A DNA stretch of 64,000 bases from Nocardia concava NBRC 100430 (GCF_000308815.1 NZ_BAFX01000133.1:93899-157898); one strand, 5' to 3'; shown: positions 27,684-36,229, numbered from the stretch's first letter. Program-made: numbers and translations. Notes: generated by a model not told the origin, from the letters alone.

Positions 27684-28865
27684 TCAGTGCCGGGTTTCGG
27701 TGGTGAGGTAATGGATGAGATCACGTGGGAGTCCATGGGTGTCGTGGAGGTAGTGGTAGTCGTCGTCGGTCAAAGTGCCACTGAAACGGCTGCGGGACAA
27801 CAATTGTCGTCCGCGTTCGAGTAGCTGACCGAACTTGCGTTCCTCGTCGAGCAGGGCGGTACGTATGTCGTGTGGCGATCCGAGCTGCCCGAAATGATCG
27901 AGGGTGTGCTCGATGAGGTCCATCGGCAGATCGGAAAGGGTGCCGGCGGGATCGTTGCGCCACAGCGTGGTCAGCACCCGGCGGATCAAGCGGCGCAGGA
28001 CATAGCCGCGGCCGTTGGGGGACGGGGTGATTCGATCGCCGAGAAGTACGACGACAGAACGGAGGTGGTCGATGACCAGATTACGAGAGGAGCCGTCCAG
28101 GCCCGGCCACAAGCGGGGCAGCGTCGAACGCCAAGGCTCGAAAAGATCTGTCTCATAAATCGATTGGGCACCCTGAAGAATGCTCACCAGGCGTTCCAGC
28201 CCCATACCGGTATCGATATTGGGTTGGGGCAATGGTTCGAGAGTGCCGTCGGGGTGACGGTGGTAGCGCATCATGACGTGATTCCAGACCTCGACCCACC
28301 GGTCGTCGGTTGTCGGTGTGCCCCGGGGGATTTCGGGACCGGTCCAGACGAAGATCTCGGAGTCGGGGCCGCACAGACCGGTGGGCCCGTTGGACCACCA
28401 GTTGTCGTCGGTGGTGGGCTCGATCGGGACGCCGAGATCGGTCCAGGTCTGCCAGGAGTCGTGGTCGGGGTCGACCTTGTGGTCTCCGCCGAAGACGGTG
28501 ACGTGCATTCGCGACGGGTCGAGGCCGAAGCCGTCGCGGAGGAGTTCGTAGCCCCAGCGCAGGCTTTGCGGGCCCTGATAGTCGCCCAGCGACCAGGAGC
28601 CGAGCATTTCGAACACCGTCAAATGGGTGTCATCGCCGACCTCGTCGAGATCGGTGGTGCGCAAACAACGTTGGAGACCGACCAGGCGGCGACCCCGCGG
28701 GTGCGGGCGGCCCATCAGGTATCGGGTCAGCGGGTGCATGCCGGAGGTGGTGAACAGCACCGGATCGCCCGGTGGCGGGACGAGCGATTCGCTCGGTATG
28801 AGTTCGTGGCCGCGGTCGCGGAAGAATTCGAGGAAGGTCTGGATGATGCGGTCGGTGGTGAACAT
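27684..28865 (-). CDS. Alanyl-tRNA synthetase paralogue, catalytic core only
   Basis: A 393-residue protein that matches the N-terminal aminoacylation part of AlaRS. Visible: HELIPSESLVPPPGDP, FEMLGSWSLGDY (motif 2 region), NWWSNGPTGLCGPDSEI, NIDTGMGLERL, NGRGYVLRRLIRRVL (motif 3). It ends where full AlaRS (about 870-890 aa) continues into the editing and C-Ala domains. ATG 28865 (MFTTDRI) has GGAG 8 nt before it and fits the AlaRS N-terminus; a GTG at 28928 is less likely. It is translationally coupled to the EamA transporter gene. A resistance, amino-acid-sensing or tRNA-dependent biosynthesis role is possible. Confidence 0.88.
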   Translation of the reverse strand: MFTTDRIIQTFLEFFRDRGHELIPSESLVPPPGDPVLFTTSGMHPLTRYLMGRPHPRGRRLVGLQRCLRTTDLDEVGDDTHLTVFEMLGSWSLGDYQGPQSLRWGYELLRDGFGLDPSRMHVTVFGGDHKVDPDHDSWQTWTDLGVPIEPTTDDNWWSNGPTGLCGPDSEIFVWTGPEIPRGTPTTDDRWVEVWNHVMMRYHRHPDGTLEPLPQPNIDTGMGLERLVSILQGAQSIYETDLFEPWRSTLPRLWPGLDGSSRNLVIDHLRSVVVLLGDRITPSPNGRGYVLRRLIRRVLTTLWRNDPAGTLSDLPMDLIEHTLDHFGQLGSPHDIRTALLDEERKFGQLLERGRQLLSRSRFSGTLTDDDYHYLHDTHGLPRDLIHYLTTETRH

Positions 28866-28931
28866 GGCGGTTGCTCCATCGAGTGAAATCGACTGGAAGC
28901 GACCACGAGTGGCAGTGGAGACCGACACGCA

Positions 28932-28956
28932 CCGGCGGACCGCTTCCGGTCGCCGG
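28932..28956 (-). promoter_or_regulatory. Stable hairpin between leader ORF and AlaRS-like gene
   Basis: On the minus strand CCGGCG and CGCCGG pair with an inner ACCG/CGGT, a single-base bulge and a GAAG loop. It follows the stop of the 22-codon frame at 28970-29038 by 13 bases and precedes the AlaRS-like start, the usual place of an attenuator. Confidence 0.4.
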
Positions 28957-28969
28957 CTGGGAAAAGAGG

Positions 28970-29038
28970 TCAGAGGGCCGCGACCGACGAGCTGTAAGCT
29001 CGCGGGCTCGCGGGTGCGATTGGTGAACAGACCTCCAT
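28970..29038 (-). CDS. Possible leader peptide rich in Ala and Ser
   Basis: A 22-codon frame with five Ala and five Ser codons (MEVCSPIAPASPRAYSSSVA...). It lies in the 214-bp leader between the upstream gene and the AlaRS-like gene and is followed by a stable hairpin. A weak GAGG precedes the ATG by 3 nt. Ribosome-mediated attenuation responding to alanine (or serine) charging would fit, but chance composition in GC-rich DNA can give the same picture. I found no T-box signature here. Confidence 0.3.
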   Translation of the reverse strand: MEVCSPIAPASPRAYSSSVAAL

Positions 29039-29079
29039 GCGCCTCACGGTAGCAACGAGGCCGAGGGGAGCACGAGCGA

Positions 29080-29535
29080 TTATTCGGCGGGTGCGATCCG
29101 GTCGAAGATGAGGTCGAAGTCCTTGCGCCAGGTCGCGCCCTGATCGTCGGAGGCCTCGGCGCGGGCCGCGATCTGGAGCGGGCCGACGTCGGCGACGAAG
29201 CGCTGGAACATGTCCGAGTCCTCGCGGGTCATGACCCAGTGGAGGCCGTCGAAGGACATGTCGAAGACCCGGGCTACGCCTCGTTCGTCGTGGTAGAGGG
29301 CGGTGTAGGACTTGCGGGGGTCGCTGTAGCCGAGCACCAGCACCATTTCGCTGGTGGCCGGGGCGACCTCGCCGGTCATGGTCCAGCGGAAGACCACGAA
29401 CGCGTCCCCGAGCCACTCCCCCACCGCCGACCCGGGCTCCTCACGGTCGGCGGGTTCCAGGAACCACGCGTTCCGCATTGTCGCCCGCCACGACCCGACC
29501 AGGACGTCCAAACGATCTATAGCCTCGTTGCGCAT
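29080..29535 (-). CDS. DUF1579-like small protein
   Basis: A 151-residue soluble protein. It begins with LDVLVGSWRATMRN, has TSEMVLVLGYSDPRKSYTALYHDERG in the middle and ends with a WRKDFDLIFDR strand, a pattern seen in lipocalin-like proteins of the DUF1579 kind (first residues LxxLVGxW). No catalytic motif is evident. It lies on the same strand as the AlaRS-like gene but is separated by the 214-bp leader region. I cannot assign a function. Confidence 0.65.
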   Translation of the reverse strand: MRNEAIDRLDVLVGSWRATMRNAWFLEPADREEPGSAVGEWLGDAFVVFRWTMTGEVAPATSEMVLVLGYSDPRKSYTALYHDERGVARVFDMSFDGLHWVMTREDSDMFQRFVADVGPLQIAARAEASDDQGATWRKDFDLIFDRIAPAE

Positions 29536-29597
29536 GACTTCCTCCTCGAAGGGCTGACACCTCCATCCTCCGCCGCCGGCCTCGCGGACGGGGTGGA

Positions 29598-30062
29598 TCA
29601 GCGCCAGGTCGGCCCGCCGTCGAAGTGGACGTCGAACTGGTCGTGGAGGTCGTCCATGCTGTCCCAGTCCGCTTCGCCGCGGGCGATTCGGCCGAGTTGG
29701 CGGAAGTACTCGAACCGCGGGATGCCGGGGGTGAGGACCGCGAAGAATTCCGCCGGAGCCTCCGAGGACGCGCCGAAGGCGTGGGTGACGCCGGGCGGGA
29801 CGACTACCAGGCCGCCCTTGTCGACGCGGTGGAGTTCGCCGTCGACAAGGAATTCCATTGTGCCGCCGAGGATGTAGAAGATCTCGGTGGAGCGGGTGTG
29901 ATGGTGGGGGCGGGTGCCGTCCGCACCGGCGGGGAGCGCCAGGCGGTTCGCGCCGAACAGGCCGTCGGAGTTCTGGCTGTCCTCGAGCAGCCAGAAGGCG
30001 CCGTCACCGGGGAGCTGGACCGCTTCGACATCGCGTTCGTTGACGATGAAAGGCTTTGTCAT
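29598..30062 (-). CDS. Cupin-domain protein
   Basis: A 154-residue single-domain cupin. Motif 1 is HHHTRSTEIFYILGGTMEFLVDG (three His and a Glu as metal ligands) and motif 2 is PPGVTHAFG. ATG 30062 (MTKPFIV) is preferred; an upstream GTG at 30071 would add three residues. Small cupins of this type can be dioxygenases or ligand-binding proteins; the metal ligands are all present, so an active metal site is plausible. It lies 36 bp behind the iron-sulfur reductase gene and could be the last gene of that operon. Confidence 0.8.
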   Translation of the reverse strand: MTKPFIVNERDVEAVQLPGDGAFWLLEDSQNSDGLFGANRLALPAGADGTRPHHHTRSTEIFYILGGTMEFLVDGELHRVDKGGLVVVPPGVTHAFGASSEAPAEFFAVLTPGIPRFEYFRQLGRIARGEADWDSMDDLHDQFDVHFDGGPTWR

Positions 30063-30098
30063 AGCAATCACAACCGGACCACGGCCCGTTTTATTCGT

Positions 30099-31148
30099 CT
30101 ATTGGTCGAAGGCGATGTGGAGGTCGTCGGATTCGGGGAGGGTTTGGCAGGCGAGGGTCAGGCCTTGAGCGAGTTCCTCCTCGATCAGCGATTCGTTCTG
30201 GAGCATGCGGGTGCGGCCGTGTTTGACGGTGCATACGCAGGTGGCGCAGGCGGATTCGCGGCAGACGTAGGGGGCGTCGATGCCGTGGTCGAGGAGGACG
30301 TCGAGGAGCTTCCTGGTTCGAGGCCAGGGCAGGGTGTGGGTTTCGCCGTCGATGTCGACTCGGACGGTCGCGGTGTCGGCGGTGGGGGTGTCGGCCGGGG
30401 GTTCGGCCGCGGTCGGGGCGTGGTGTTCGAAGGGGTTGTCGGTCAGGGAGCGGTATTGCTCCTGGTGGATGGACCGGTCGGGGATGCGGAGCTGGTTCAG
30501 GCCCAGTTTGATCGTCGAGGCGAATCCTGCTGGGCCGCAGAGGTATACGTCATGCCGCCGATAGGGCCGAGCCCAGCTCGAGATGGCACGCGGGGTCGGA
30601 AGCCCGCGCTCGGATTCCAGCCAATGCGTCACGGTCAGGCGGCGCGGATGACGACGCAGCAACTGCTCGAGCTCGGTGGCGAAGATGACGGACGGACGAT
30701 CGCGGTTGGCATAGAGCAGCGCGATATTCCTACGCCCCAGGGCCAGCGCCGATTTGAGGATCGACATGATCGGAGTGATGCCGCTCCCGGCCGCGCAGAG
30801 CAGGAGGTCATTGCTCCAAGTACGCGGGGTGAAGTTCCCGGCGGGCTCCAGAACGGTGAGGATGTCCCCCGCGGAGACGTTGTCGCACAACCAGTTCGAG
30901 CCATACCCGCCGGGCGTCCGCTTGACGGTGACGGTGGGCCGTTCATCGCAGTGCGGACTCGACGACAGCGAATAGCACCGGGCCACGGAACCGGTCCGGT
31001 CGCTGGGCACCCGCAGGGTCAGGTACTGCCCCGGCGAGTAGGTGAAACGACCGGTCAGATCGGTGGGGATATCGAAGATCAGCGAGACCGTGTCGGCGGT
31101 CTCGCTGATTACTTCGCGCACCTTGAGTTCGTGGGCGCGAGCATTCAC
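30099..31148 (-). CDS. Oxygenase reductase with FAD, NAD and [2Fe-2S] domains (KshB/Rv3230c-like)
   Basis: A 349-residue electron-transfer protein. Order of domains: FAD-binding (RCYSLSSSP near 58), NAD(P)-binding (LLCAAGSGITPIMSIL near 120), linker rich in Ala and Pro, and a C-terminal plant-type ferredoxin with CRESACATC and a distal LACQ cysteine. Such reductases feed Rieske, di-iron or desaturase enzymes; mycobacterial Rv3230c serves the membrane desaturase DesA3. Its ATG overlaps the SDR stop, so it belongs to the operon 35408-30099. Its natural partner may be the PF10118 proteins encoded first in that operon. Confidence 0.88.
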   Translation of the reverse strand: MNARAHELKVREVISETADTVSLIFDIPTDLTGRFTYSPGQYLTLRVPSDRTGSVARCYSLSSSPHCDERPTVTVKRTPGGYGSNWLCDNVSAGDILTVLEPAGNFTPRTWSNDLLLCAAGSGITPIMSILKSALALGRRNIALLYANRDRPSVIFATELEQLLRRHPRRLTVTHWLESERGLPTPRAISSWARPYRRHDVYLCGPAGFASTIKLGLNQLRIPDRSIHQEQYRSLTDNPFEHHAPTAAEPPADTPTADTATVRVDIDGETHTLPWPRTRKLLDVLLDHGIDAPYVCRESACATCVCTVKHGRTRMLQNESLIEEELAQGLTLACQTLPESDDLHIAFDQ

Positions 31149-32041
31149 CGGGTACCCCCTCCCCTGCCCAGCACCAGCTCACCGAGCGACTGGATCCGCT
31201 CCATCGAAAGCGGTTGCGTGATCCGGCGATTCACCCCGGGCGCGATCCGCAGCATGAAGTAGCCGAGCCACGCCTCCGCCCGAACCGGCACGACGGCCAG
31301 GTCGTAGCGGATGGAGCGAACCACCGCGCGCGCCACCAGATCAGGGCTCAATGGCGAGAACGGCAGCCGCTCGGCCAGCTCCTGGAGCTGGGTGGCGATC
31401 TGCTGCCCACGAGCGAGCAGGGCCGGATCGACACCGACCGCGATGGCGTGCTGAGCGATATTGGTGTTGATAACCCCCGGGCAGATCGCGCTCACCCCAA
31501 CGCCTTTGGGCGCGAGCTCCAACCGCAGGCATTCGGTGAGCATCTTCACCCCGGCCTTGGACACCGAGTACGCCGACATGACCGGCGTCGGCGTGAACGC
31601 CGCCGCGGACGCGATGTTCACGATGTGCCCGCGCTTGCCCTCGTCGATCATGAGCCGCCCGAACGCCCGGCACCCGTACACGACCCCGAGCAGATTCACG
31701 CCCAGCTGCTGCTCCCAGTCCTCGGGCTCGAGATCCAGGAACGCGCCGCTGACCAGGATTCCGGCATTGTTGACCAGCACGTCCGGCACCCCGTGATCGG
31801 CGTGCACGTCGCGGGCGAAGGCCGCCCAGGCGTGCGGATCGGTCACATCGAGCTGCATGGCGACCGCCCGCTGCCCCTTCGACTGGATGATGGCCACCGT
31901 GGACAGCGCCGCATCCTTGTCGATATCGGAGACGATGACCTGAGATCCCATGCGCGCGAACCGAAGTGCCGTCGCTCGCCCGATGCCGCTGCCCGCACCG
32001 GTGACCACGACCAGCCGCGGATCGATACCGTTGATTTTCAC
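31145..32041 (-). CDS. Short-chain dehydrogenase/reductase
   Basis: A 298-residue classical SDR. The nucleotide-binding motif is VTGAGSGIGRA, followed by NNAGILVSG, and the catalytic Ser and YxxxK are in SAYSVSKAG. It would oxidise or reduce a hydroxyl or keto group with NAD(P). The start is a GTG at 32041 that overlaps the monooxygenase stop (GTGA), and its stop overlaps the reductase start (ATGA). Together with the Baeyer-Villiger-type monooxygenase it could turn an alcohol into a ketone and then an ester, as in mymA-type operons. Confidence 0.88.
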   Translation of the reverse strand: MKINGIDPRLVVVTGAGSGIGRATALRFARMGSQVIVSDIDKDAALSTVAIIQSKGQRAVAMQLDVTDPHAWAAFARDVHADHGVPDVLVNNAGILVSGAFLDLEPEDWEQQLGVNLLGVVYGCRAFGRLMIDEGKRGHIVNIASAAAFTPTPVMSAYSVSKAGVKMLTECLRLELAPKGVGVSAICPGVINTNIAQHAIAVGVDPALLARGQQIATQLQELAERLPFSPLSPDLVARAVVRSIRYDLAVVPVRAEAWLGYFMLRIAPGVNRRITQPLSMERIQSLGELVLGRGGGTR

Positions 32042-33606
32042 GAGGCCTCCTCGGAGAGCGCGACCGGCTCCGACGCCACCGGAGCTCCGATGGTGTAGCG
32101 GTACACGTCGAGATCGAAATGGCGGTTCTGCCAATACATCTCGCCGTGCGTGGACGGGCGGAACGGCGAATCGCCGTGATTGTCGATGTAGTAGGTGTTG
32201 GAGCCGTCGCAGACCGGGGTGAACAGGAAGTTCTTCTCCTGCCGCCGCAGGCAGCGCCGGAAGTACTCGTCGTGCACCTCCTGCCGGATCTCGGCCTCGG
32301 TGGCGCCGCGCGCCTTCGATTCCGCGATGACCCGCGCCAGATGCGCCGAGGTGGCCTCGATCATCCAGATATAGGAGCCCAGCACGAACCCGTAGGGCCC
32401 GGTGATGGTGAAGGCGTTCGGGAAGCCGGGCACCGAAACGCCCTGGTAGGACTGGTAGCGGTGCTCGTCCCAGAACTTCTCGAGGTCCTTGCCGCCGCGT
32501 CCGTACACCGGGAACGGCGGCACCGAGCCCTTGTCCCACAGCTTGAATCCGGTGGCGCAGATGAGCACATCGATCTCGTGCTCGGTGCCGTCGACGGTGA
32601 CCACGCCGTGTTCGGTGATCCGTGCGATGGAATCGGTGACCAGGCTGACGTCGGAGCGGTTGAACGTCTTCAGGTAGTCGTTGGACATGGACGGCCGCTT
32701 GCAGCCCAATCCGTAACGGGGCATGAGCTTTTCCCGCAGCTCCGGATCGTTGACCTGGGAGCGCATCCACCGGCGGATCGGCACCTCGGCGAGCCGCCGC
32801 CCGGTATCGGTGAGCCAGCTCGGTCCGACCACCATGCCGCTCATGGCGAGTTCGGTGCCGGCATTGCCGACCAGCCGCAGCGCCGACCTGATCCGCTTGT
32901 TCCCCAGGACCTGACGCCCGAGCCATCCGACCTCGGCGTCGTTCTTGGGAAACACCCAGATCGGTGTCCGCTGGAACACGGTCAGATGCTCGGTCTCGTC
33001 CACGATGGCCGGAATCAACTGCAGCGCAGTAGCTCCCGTCCCGATCACGGCCACCCGCTTCCCGGCCAGCGACACATCGTGATCCCACAGCGCCGTATGC
33101 ATCAGGATCCCGCCGAAGTCGTCGATCCCCTCGATATCCGGCATCTTGGGCCGCTCCAGCCCGCCGATGGCCAGCACCACATACCGCGCGGTGAAGCACT
33201 GTCCGCCGTCGGTGGTCAAGCGCCACAGGCTGTTCCGTTCATCGAACTCGGCGGCCACGATGGTGGTGTTCAGCCGCAGCCGGTCCCGCAGCCCGTACTT
33301 GTCGACCATGCTCTCGGCATACTCGCGCAGTTCGGTGCCGGGCGCGAAGACCCGCGACCAGTCACCGCGCTGCTCATAGGAGAAGCTGTAGATGAACGAC
33401 GGAATGTCCACCGCCACCCCGGGATAGGTGTTGGCATGCCAGGTGCCGCCCACCCGATCCCACTTGTCCACGATCACGAAGTCGTGAATACCTTTGCGCT
33501 GCAGTGCGATACCGGTGCCGATTCCCCCGAACCCGGCCCCGACCACGATGACCTCGTGGTCGGGGCGGGCATCAGTGGGCACACCACTGCCACCGTCTGT
33601 TCCCAT
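32038..33606 (-). CDS. Flavin-containing Baeyer-Villiger-type monooxygenase
   Basis: A 522-residue FAD/NADPH monooxygenase. The FAD motif GAGFGGIGTG is near residue 24, GGTWHANTYPGVAVDIPSFIYSFS carries the family signature, and VAVIGTGATALQLIP near 185 is the NADPH motif. It is distinct from the EthA-like protein at 2941-4443 (GVAVDIPS instead of GIRSDSD) and belongs to the group of cyclic-ketone/steroid monooxygenases. It is the third gene of the operon, 19 bp behind the second PF10118 gene and overlapping the SDR gene. Confidence 0.9.
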   Translation of the reverse strand: MGTDGGSGVPTDARPDHEVIVVGAGFGGIGTGIALQRKGIHDFVIVDKWDRVGGTWHANTYPGVAVDIPSFIYSFSYEQRGDWSRVFAPGTELREYAESMVDKYGLRDRLRLNTTIVAAEFDERNSLWRLTTDGGQCFTARYVVLAIGGLERPKMPDIEGIDDFGGILMHTALWDHDVSLAGKRVAVIGTGATALQLIPAIVDETEHLTVFQRTPIWVFPKNDAEVGWLGRQVLGNKRIRSALRLVGNAGTELAMSGMVVGPSWLTDTGRRLAEVPIRRWMRSQVNDPELREKLMPRYGLGCKRPSMSNDYLKTFNRSDVSLVTDSIARITEHGVVTVDGTEHEIDVLICATGFKLWDKGSVPPFPVYGRGGKDLEKFWDEHRYQSYQGVSVPGFPNAFTITGPYGFVLGSYIWMIEATSAHLARVIAESKARGATEAEIRQEVHDEYFRRCLRRQEKNFLFTPVCDGSNTYYIDNHGDSPFRPSTHGEMYWQNRHFDLDVYRYTIGAPVASEPVALSEEAS

Positions 33607-33625
33607 TGCTGAAAGTCCTTCCGGC

Positions 33626-34507
33626 TCAGCCGATGCGATCCAGCAGTTCGCCGTCCGCCCCGAACAGCTCCCGCCGCCACTGCTCGAGCAGCGCGTTGGT
33701 GTCGATGTCGTCGGGGTGGAAGCCCGGCCGCATGTAGGGCCGCATCTCCTTGAGCAGGCCCTTCACGATCGGGCCGCGATACAGCCGGATCGATTGCCGC
33801 ACCACCTTCAAGGGCCGCCAGCTGCGCGGGTCGCTCAGGATGGAGGCCAACACGCCGAGCGACACCACCGGGATGGTGAAGACGTACATCCCCGCCATCA
33901 CGCCGATCCGCACCACCTCGGCCCCTCCGGCATTCCGGAAGACATCGAAGGCCACGGACTTGTGCTCGAGTTCCTCGAATGCGTGCCAGTTCAACAGGTT
34001 CCACACCTCGGCGTCGCCGGGGATGTCCTGAATCTCCCGGGTGCCCAGCACCCGTTTGGCGAGCGTGGCCGTGTAATGCTCGGCCGCCGCGGTCACCGCC
34101 AGGTGCACCTGCCGCGGCACCGCGTTCTCGACCGCGATCACGCCCTTCTCGCGCACCGCGCCGGGGTCGAAGGTGAAGATGCGGACGATCGGGAAGCCCA
34201 TCTCGATGAGCTGCTCGTTGAGCCGCCGATGCTGCTGCCCGTGCACCGCCTCCTGACCGATGAATCCGGCCACCCGCTTCTTGAGGACGGGATCGGTGAT
34301 CTCACCGGAGAATTTGCGCACCGAGCGGATGAAGGATTCCTCGCCCGGCGGGAAGGCCGCGGAGAGCACGGCGATCAGATGGGTGAGTGGGATATCGCCC
34401 TGCACGAAGTGATGCGCCATGGGCTCGGGCTCGCCGAACCGGAATCGCATGCGCCGCACCTTCGGATAGGGCATGGGGGACGTGGTTTCCTGCCGACCGA
34501 TCGCCAT
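33626..34507 (-). CDS. PF10118 metal-dependent hydrolase-like protein (copy 2)
   Basis: A 293-residue protein. Putative metal ligands: GFIGQEAVHGQQHRRLNE near residue 85, AAAEHYTATLA near 140 and HAFEELEHKSVAFDVF near 175. This spacing of Glu and His on helices is like ferritin-type di-iron proteins, although the family is annotated as metal-dependent hydrolase. It is closely related to the neighbour at 34539-35408 over its whole length, so a tandem duplication is likely. Location in front of a monooxygenase and an oxygenase reductase makes an oxidative role attractive. Confidence 0.8.
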   Translation of the reverse strand: MAIGRQETTSPMPYPKVRRMRFRFGEPEPMAHHFVQGDIPLTHLIAVLSAAFPPGEESFIRSVRKFSGEITDPVLKKRVAGFIGQEAVHGQQHRRLNEQLIEMGFPIVRIFTFDPGAVREKGVIAVENAVPRQVHLAVTAAAEHYTATLAKRVLGTREIQDIPGDAEVWNLLNWHAFEELEHKSVAFDVFRNAGGAEVVRIGVMAGMYVFTIPVVSLGVLASILSDPRSWRPLKVVRQSIRLYRGPIVKGLLKEMRPYMRPGFHPDDIDTNALLEQWRRELFGADGELLDRIG

Positions 34508-34538
34508 TGGTCGGTCCTTTCTAGCGATGGAATTGTGG

Positions 34539-35408
34539 TTACTTCAGGTGGTCGACGAGCTGACCGTCTTTGCCGAAAAGCTCCTGCTGCCAACGGGACA
34601 GCAGCGCCGAGGTGTCGATATCGTCGGGATGGAAGCCGGGGCGCAGATACTTGCCCAGCTCCGGCATGAGGCCGCGGAAGACCGGCCCGGTGAACAGCCG
34701 GTATGCCTCGCGCGCCACCCGCACCGGCTGCCGCCGCGCGTTCTCGTCCCGCCCGACGGCCAGCGCCAGACTCAGATAGGTCAGCGGCAGTGTGAGCGAG
34801 TACATGGCGAGCATGACCCCGATGCGGGTGCGCTCACTGCCGCCGACGGCGCGGAAGACGTCGAAGGCCACCGACTTGTGCTCGAGTTCTTCCAGCGCAT
34901 GCCAATTCAGCAGATTCCACACCTCGGGATCGCCCGGGATGCTCTGGATCTCGTCGCTGGCCAGCACCCGCTGCGCCAGCACCGCGGTGTAGTGCTCGGC
35001 CGCCGCGGTCATGGCCAGATGCACCTCGGGTGAGAGCCGCTGCTCGAGCCACAACGCCCGTTCCTTGGCCTTCTCCGAATCCAGCCATTGAATGGGATAG
35101 CCGAGTTCCACGAGCTTTTCATTGAGTCTGCGGTGCTCGTGGCCGTGCATGGCCTCCTGCCCGACGAAGCCGGTCACCCGCTTCTTGAGCACCGGATCGG
35201 TGACCCGGTCGGCCACGCGCCGGACCGAGCGGATGAAGGATTCCTCGCCGGCCGGGAAGCCGCCGGACATGCCGGCCACGAAATGGCTGTAGACCATGTC
35301 GTTTTCGACGAAGTACTTGTCGTTCGAAGCGCGTTGATCGAATCGGAACTTGATGCGACGGGCCTTGGGATAGGCCTGCGCCGGAAGGGTATTCGCCATC
35401 TGGACCAT
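34539..35408 (-). CDS. PF10118 metal-dependent hydrolase-like protein (copy 1)
   Basis: A 289-residue paralogue of the following gene. The same helices are kept: GFVGQEAMHGHEHRRLNE, AAAEHYTAVLAQ and HALEELEHKSVAFDVF. It is the first gene of the operon, behind a likely promoter at 35458-35486. Two starts are possible: 35408 (MVQMANT) and 35399 (MANTLPA). That both copies keep every putative metal ligand argues that both are active, perhaps as a heterodimer or with different substrates. Confidence 0.8.
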   Translation of the reverse strand: MVQMANTLPAQAYPKARRIKFRFDQRASNDKYFVENDMVYSHFVAGMSGGFPAGEESFIRSVRRVADRVTDPVLKKRVTGFVGQEAMHGHEHRRLNEKLVELGYPIQWLDSEKAKERALWLEQRLSPEVHLAMTAAAEHYTAVLAQRVLASDEIQSIPGDPEVWNLLNWHALEELEHKSVAFDVFRAVGGSERTRIGVMLAMYSLTLPLTYLSLALAVGRDENARRQPVRVAREAYRLFTGPVFRGLMPELGKYLRPGFHPDDIDTSALLSRWQQELFGKDGQLVDHLK

Positions 35409-35424
35409 CCTTGGTGCAACACAA

Positions 35425-35437
35425 AGTACCTAGTACT
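35425..35437. promoter_or_regulatory. Possible TetR operator downstream of the oxidative operon promoter
   Basis: AGTAC and GTACT around a 3-bp centre, just downstream of the expected transcription start of the minus-strand operon and 88 bp from the divergent TetR start. A position where a bound TetR protein would block transcription. Confidence 0.4.
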
Positions 35438-35457
35438 ACGTGTTCGATGTGATGCCC

Positions 35458-35486
35458 AGTGTAGGATTGTCCCAGACACCACACAA
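35458..35486 (-). promoter_or_regulatory. Sigma-A-like promoter for the PF10118/monooxygenase operon
   Basis: On the minus strand TTGTGT, a 17-bp spacer and TACACT. Both hexamers match the consensus at four of six positions and the spacing is ideal. The start ATG of the operon is about 50 bp downstream. Confidence 0.5.
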
Positions 35487-35524
35487 GGGGGTGCGCCCTA
35501 ACGAATCGAATTACAATCTGCCCC

Positions 35525-36229
35525 ATGGCCTCCCACCCGAATCGCGACCGCCCGGGCGAGCGGAAGGGTGATGCCCGCTACGACCGCTGGCACACGCACC
35601 GCACCTCGGTCCGGGCCGAACTCATCGAGGCCACCATCCGCGCCATCGACGCCCACGGGCCCGATCTGTCCATCGACGATGTGGTGAAAACCGCTGGTAT
35701 ACCGCGTCCCAAGCTGTATCGCTTCTTCGGCGACAAGGTGGAACTGCTGGCCGCGGTGAGCGGGCGCGTGCAGGAACTCATCGTCGAACGCGTGACCCCG
35801 CACCTGGACCCCACCGGACCGGTGCGCGAGGCCCTGCGCACCGCCCTGTCCGCCTATATCGACCTGGTCGCCGAGCGCCCCAATCTGTTTCGCTTCATCG
35901 TCAGCTCACACGTGGTGGCGGCCTTCGGCGCGGCCCGCCTGATCGACGATGGCCGTCCACTGTCCGATACAGTCGCCGACTTCTTCTCCGGGGTGCTGCG
36001 GCTGCGCGGCGCGAACGGCGACCACACCCAGTTCGCGGTCGACGCCATGCTCGGCGCGATCGGCCTGGGCGTGCTGCGCTGGCTCAACGAACCGGTCATC
36101 ACCGCCAGGGAACTCACCGAGGAGCTGACCGCCTTCGCCTGGGGCGCGCTCTCATCCACCGCAGAATCCCGCGGCCTCACCCTGGATCCCGCCGCGCCGC
36201 TGATGCCGGTCCACGAACTCAGCGAATGA
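35525..36229 (+). CDS. TetR-family regulator
   Basis: A 234-residue regulator. The N-terminal helix-turn-helix is ATIRAIDAHGPDLSIDDVVKTAGIPRPKLYRFFGDKVELL, at about residues 36-75; the rest is the ligand-binding part. It is divergent from the PF10118/monooxygenase operon with a 116-bp gap holding a promoter and a 13-bp palindrome, so it is the likely repressor of that operon. Its 3' end overlaps the convergent TetR gene at 36219 by 11 bp. Confidence 0.85.
   Translation: MASHPNRDRPGERKGDARYDRWHTHRTSVRAELIEATIRAIDAHGPDLSIDDVVKTAGIPRPKLYRFFGDKVELLAAVSGRVQELIVERVTPHLDPTGPVREALRTALSAYIDLVAERPNLFRFIVSSHVVAAFGAARLIDDGRPLSDTVADFFSGVLRLRGANGDHTQFAVDAMLGAIGLGVLRWLNEPVITARELTEELTAFAWGALSSTAESRGLTLDPAAPLMPVHELSE

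Noticed and set aside
28866..29079. T-box riboswitch in front of the AlaRS-like gene
   Set aside because: I looked for the TGGNACCGCG antiterminator sequence on the minus strand and did not find it; T-boxes of actinobacteria are mostly linked to ileS.
31145..33226. A 693-codon open frame on the minus strand
   Set aside because: Only its last 298 codons are a gene (SDR). The upstream part is the wrong frame of the monooxygenase gene, which has clear family motifs in its own frame.
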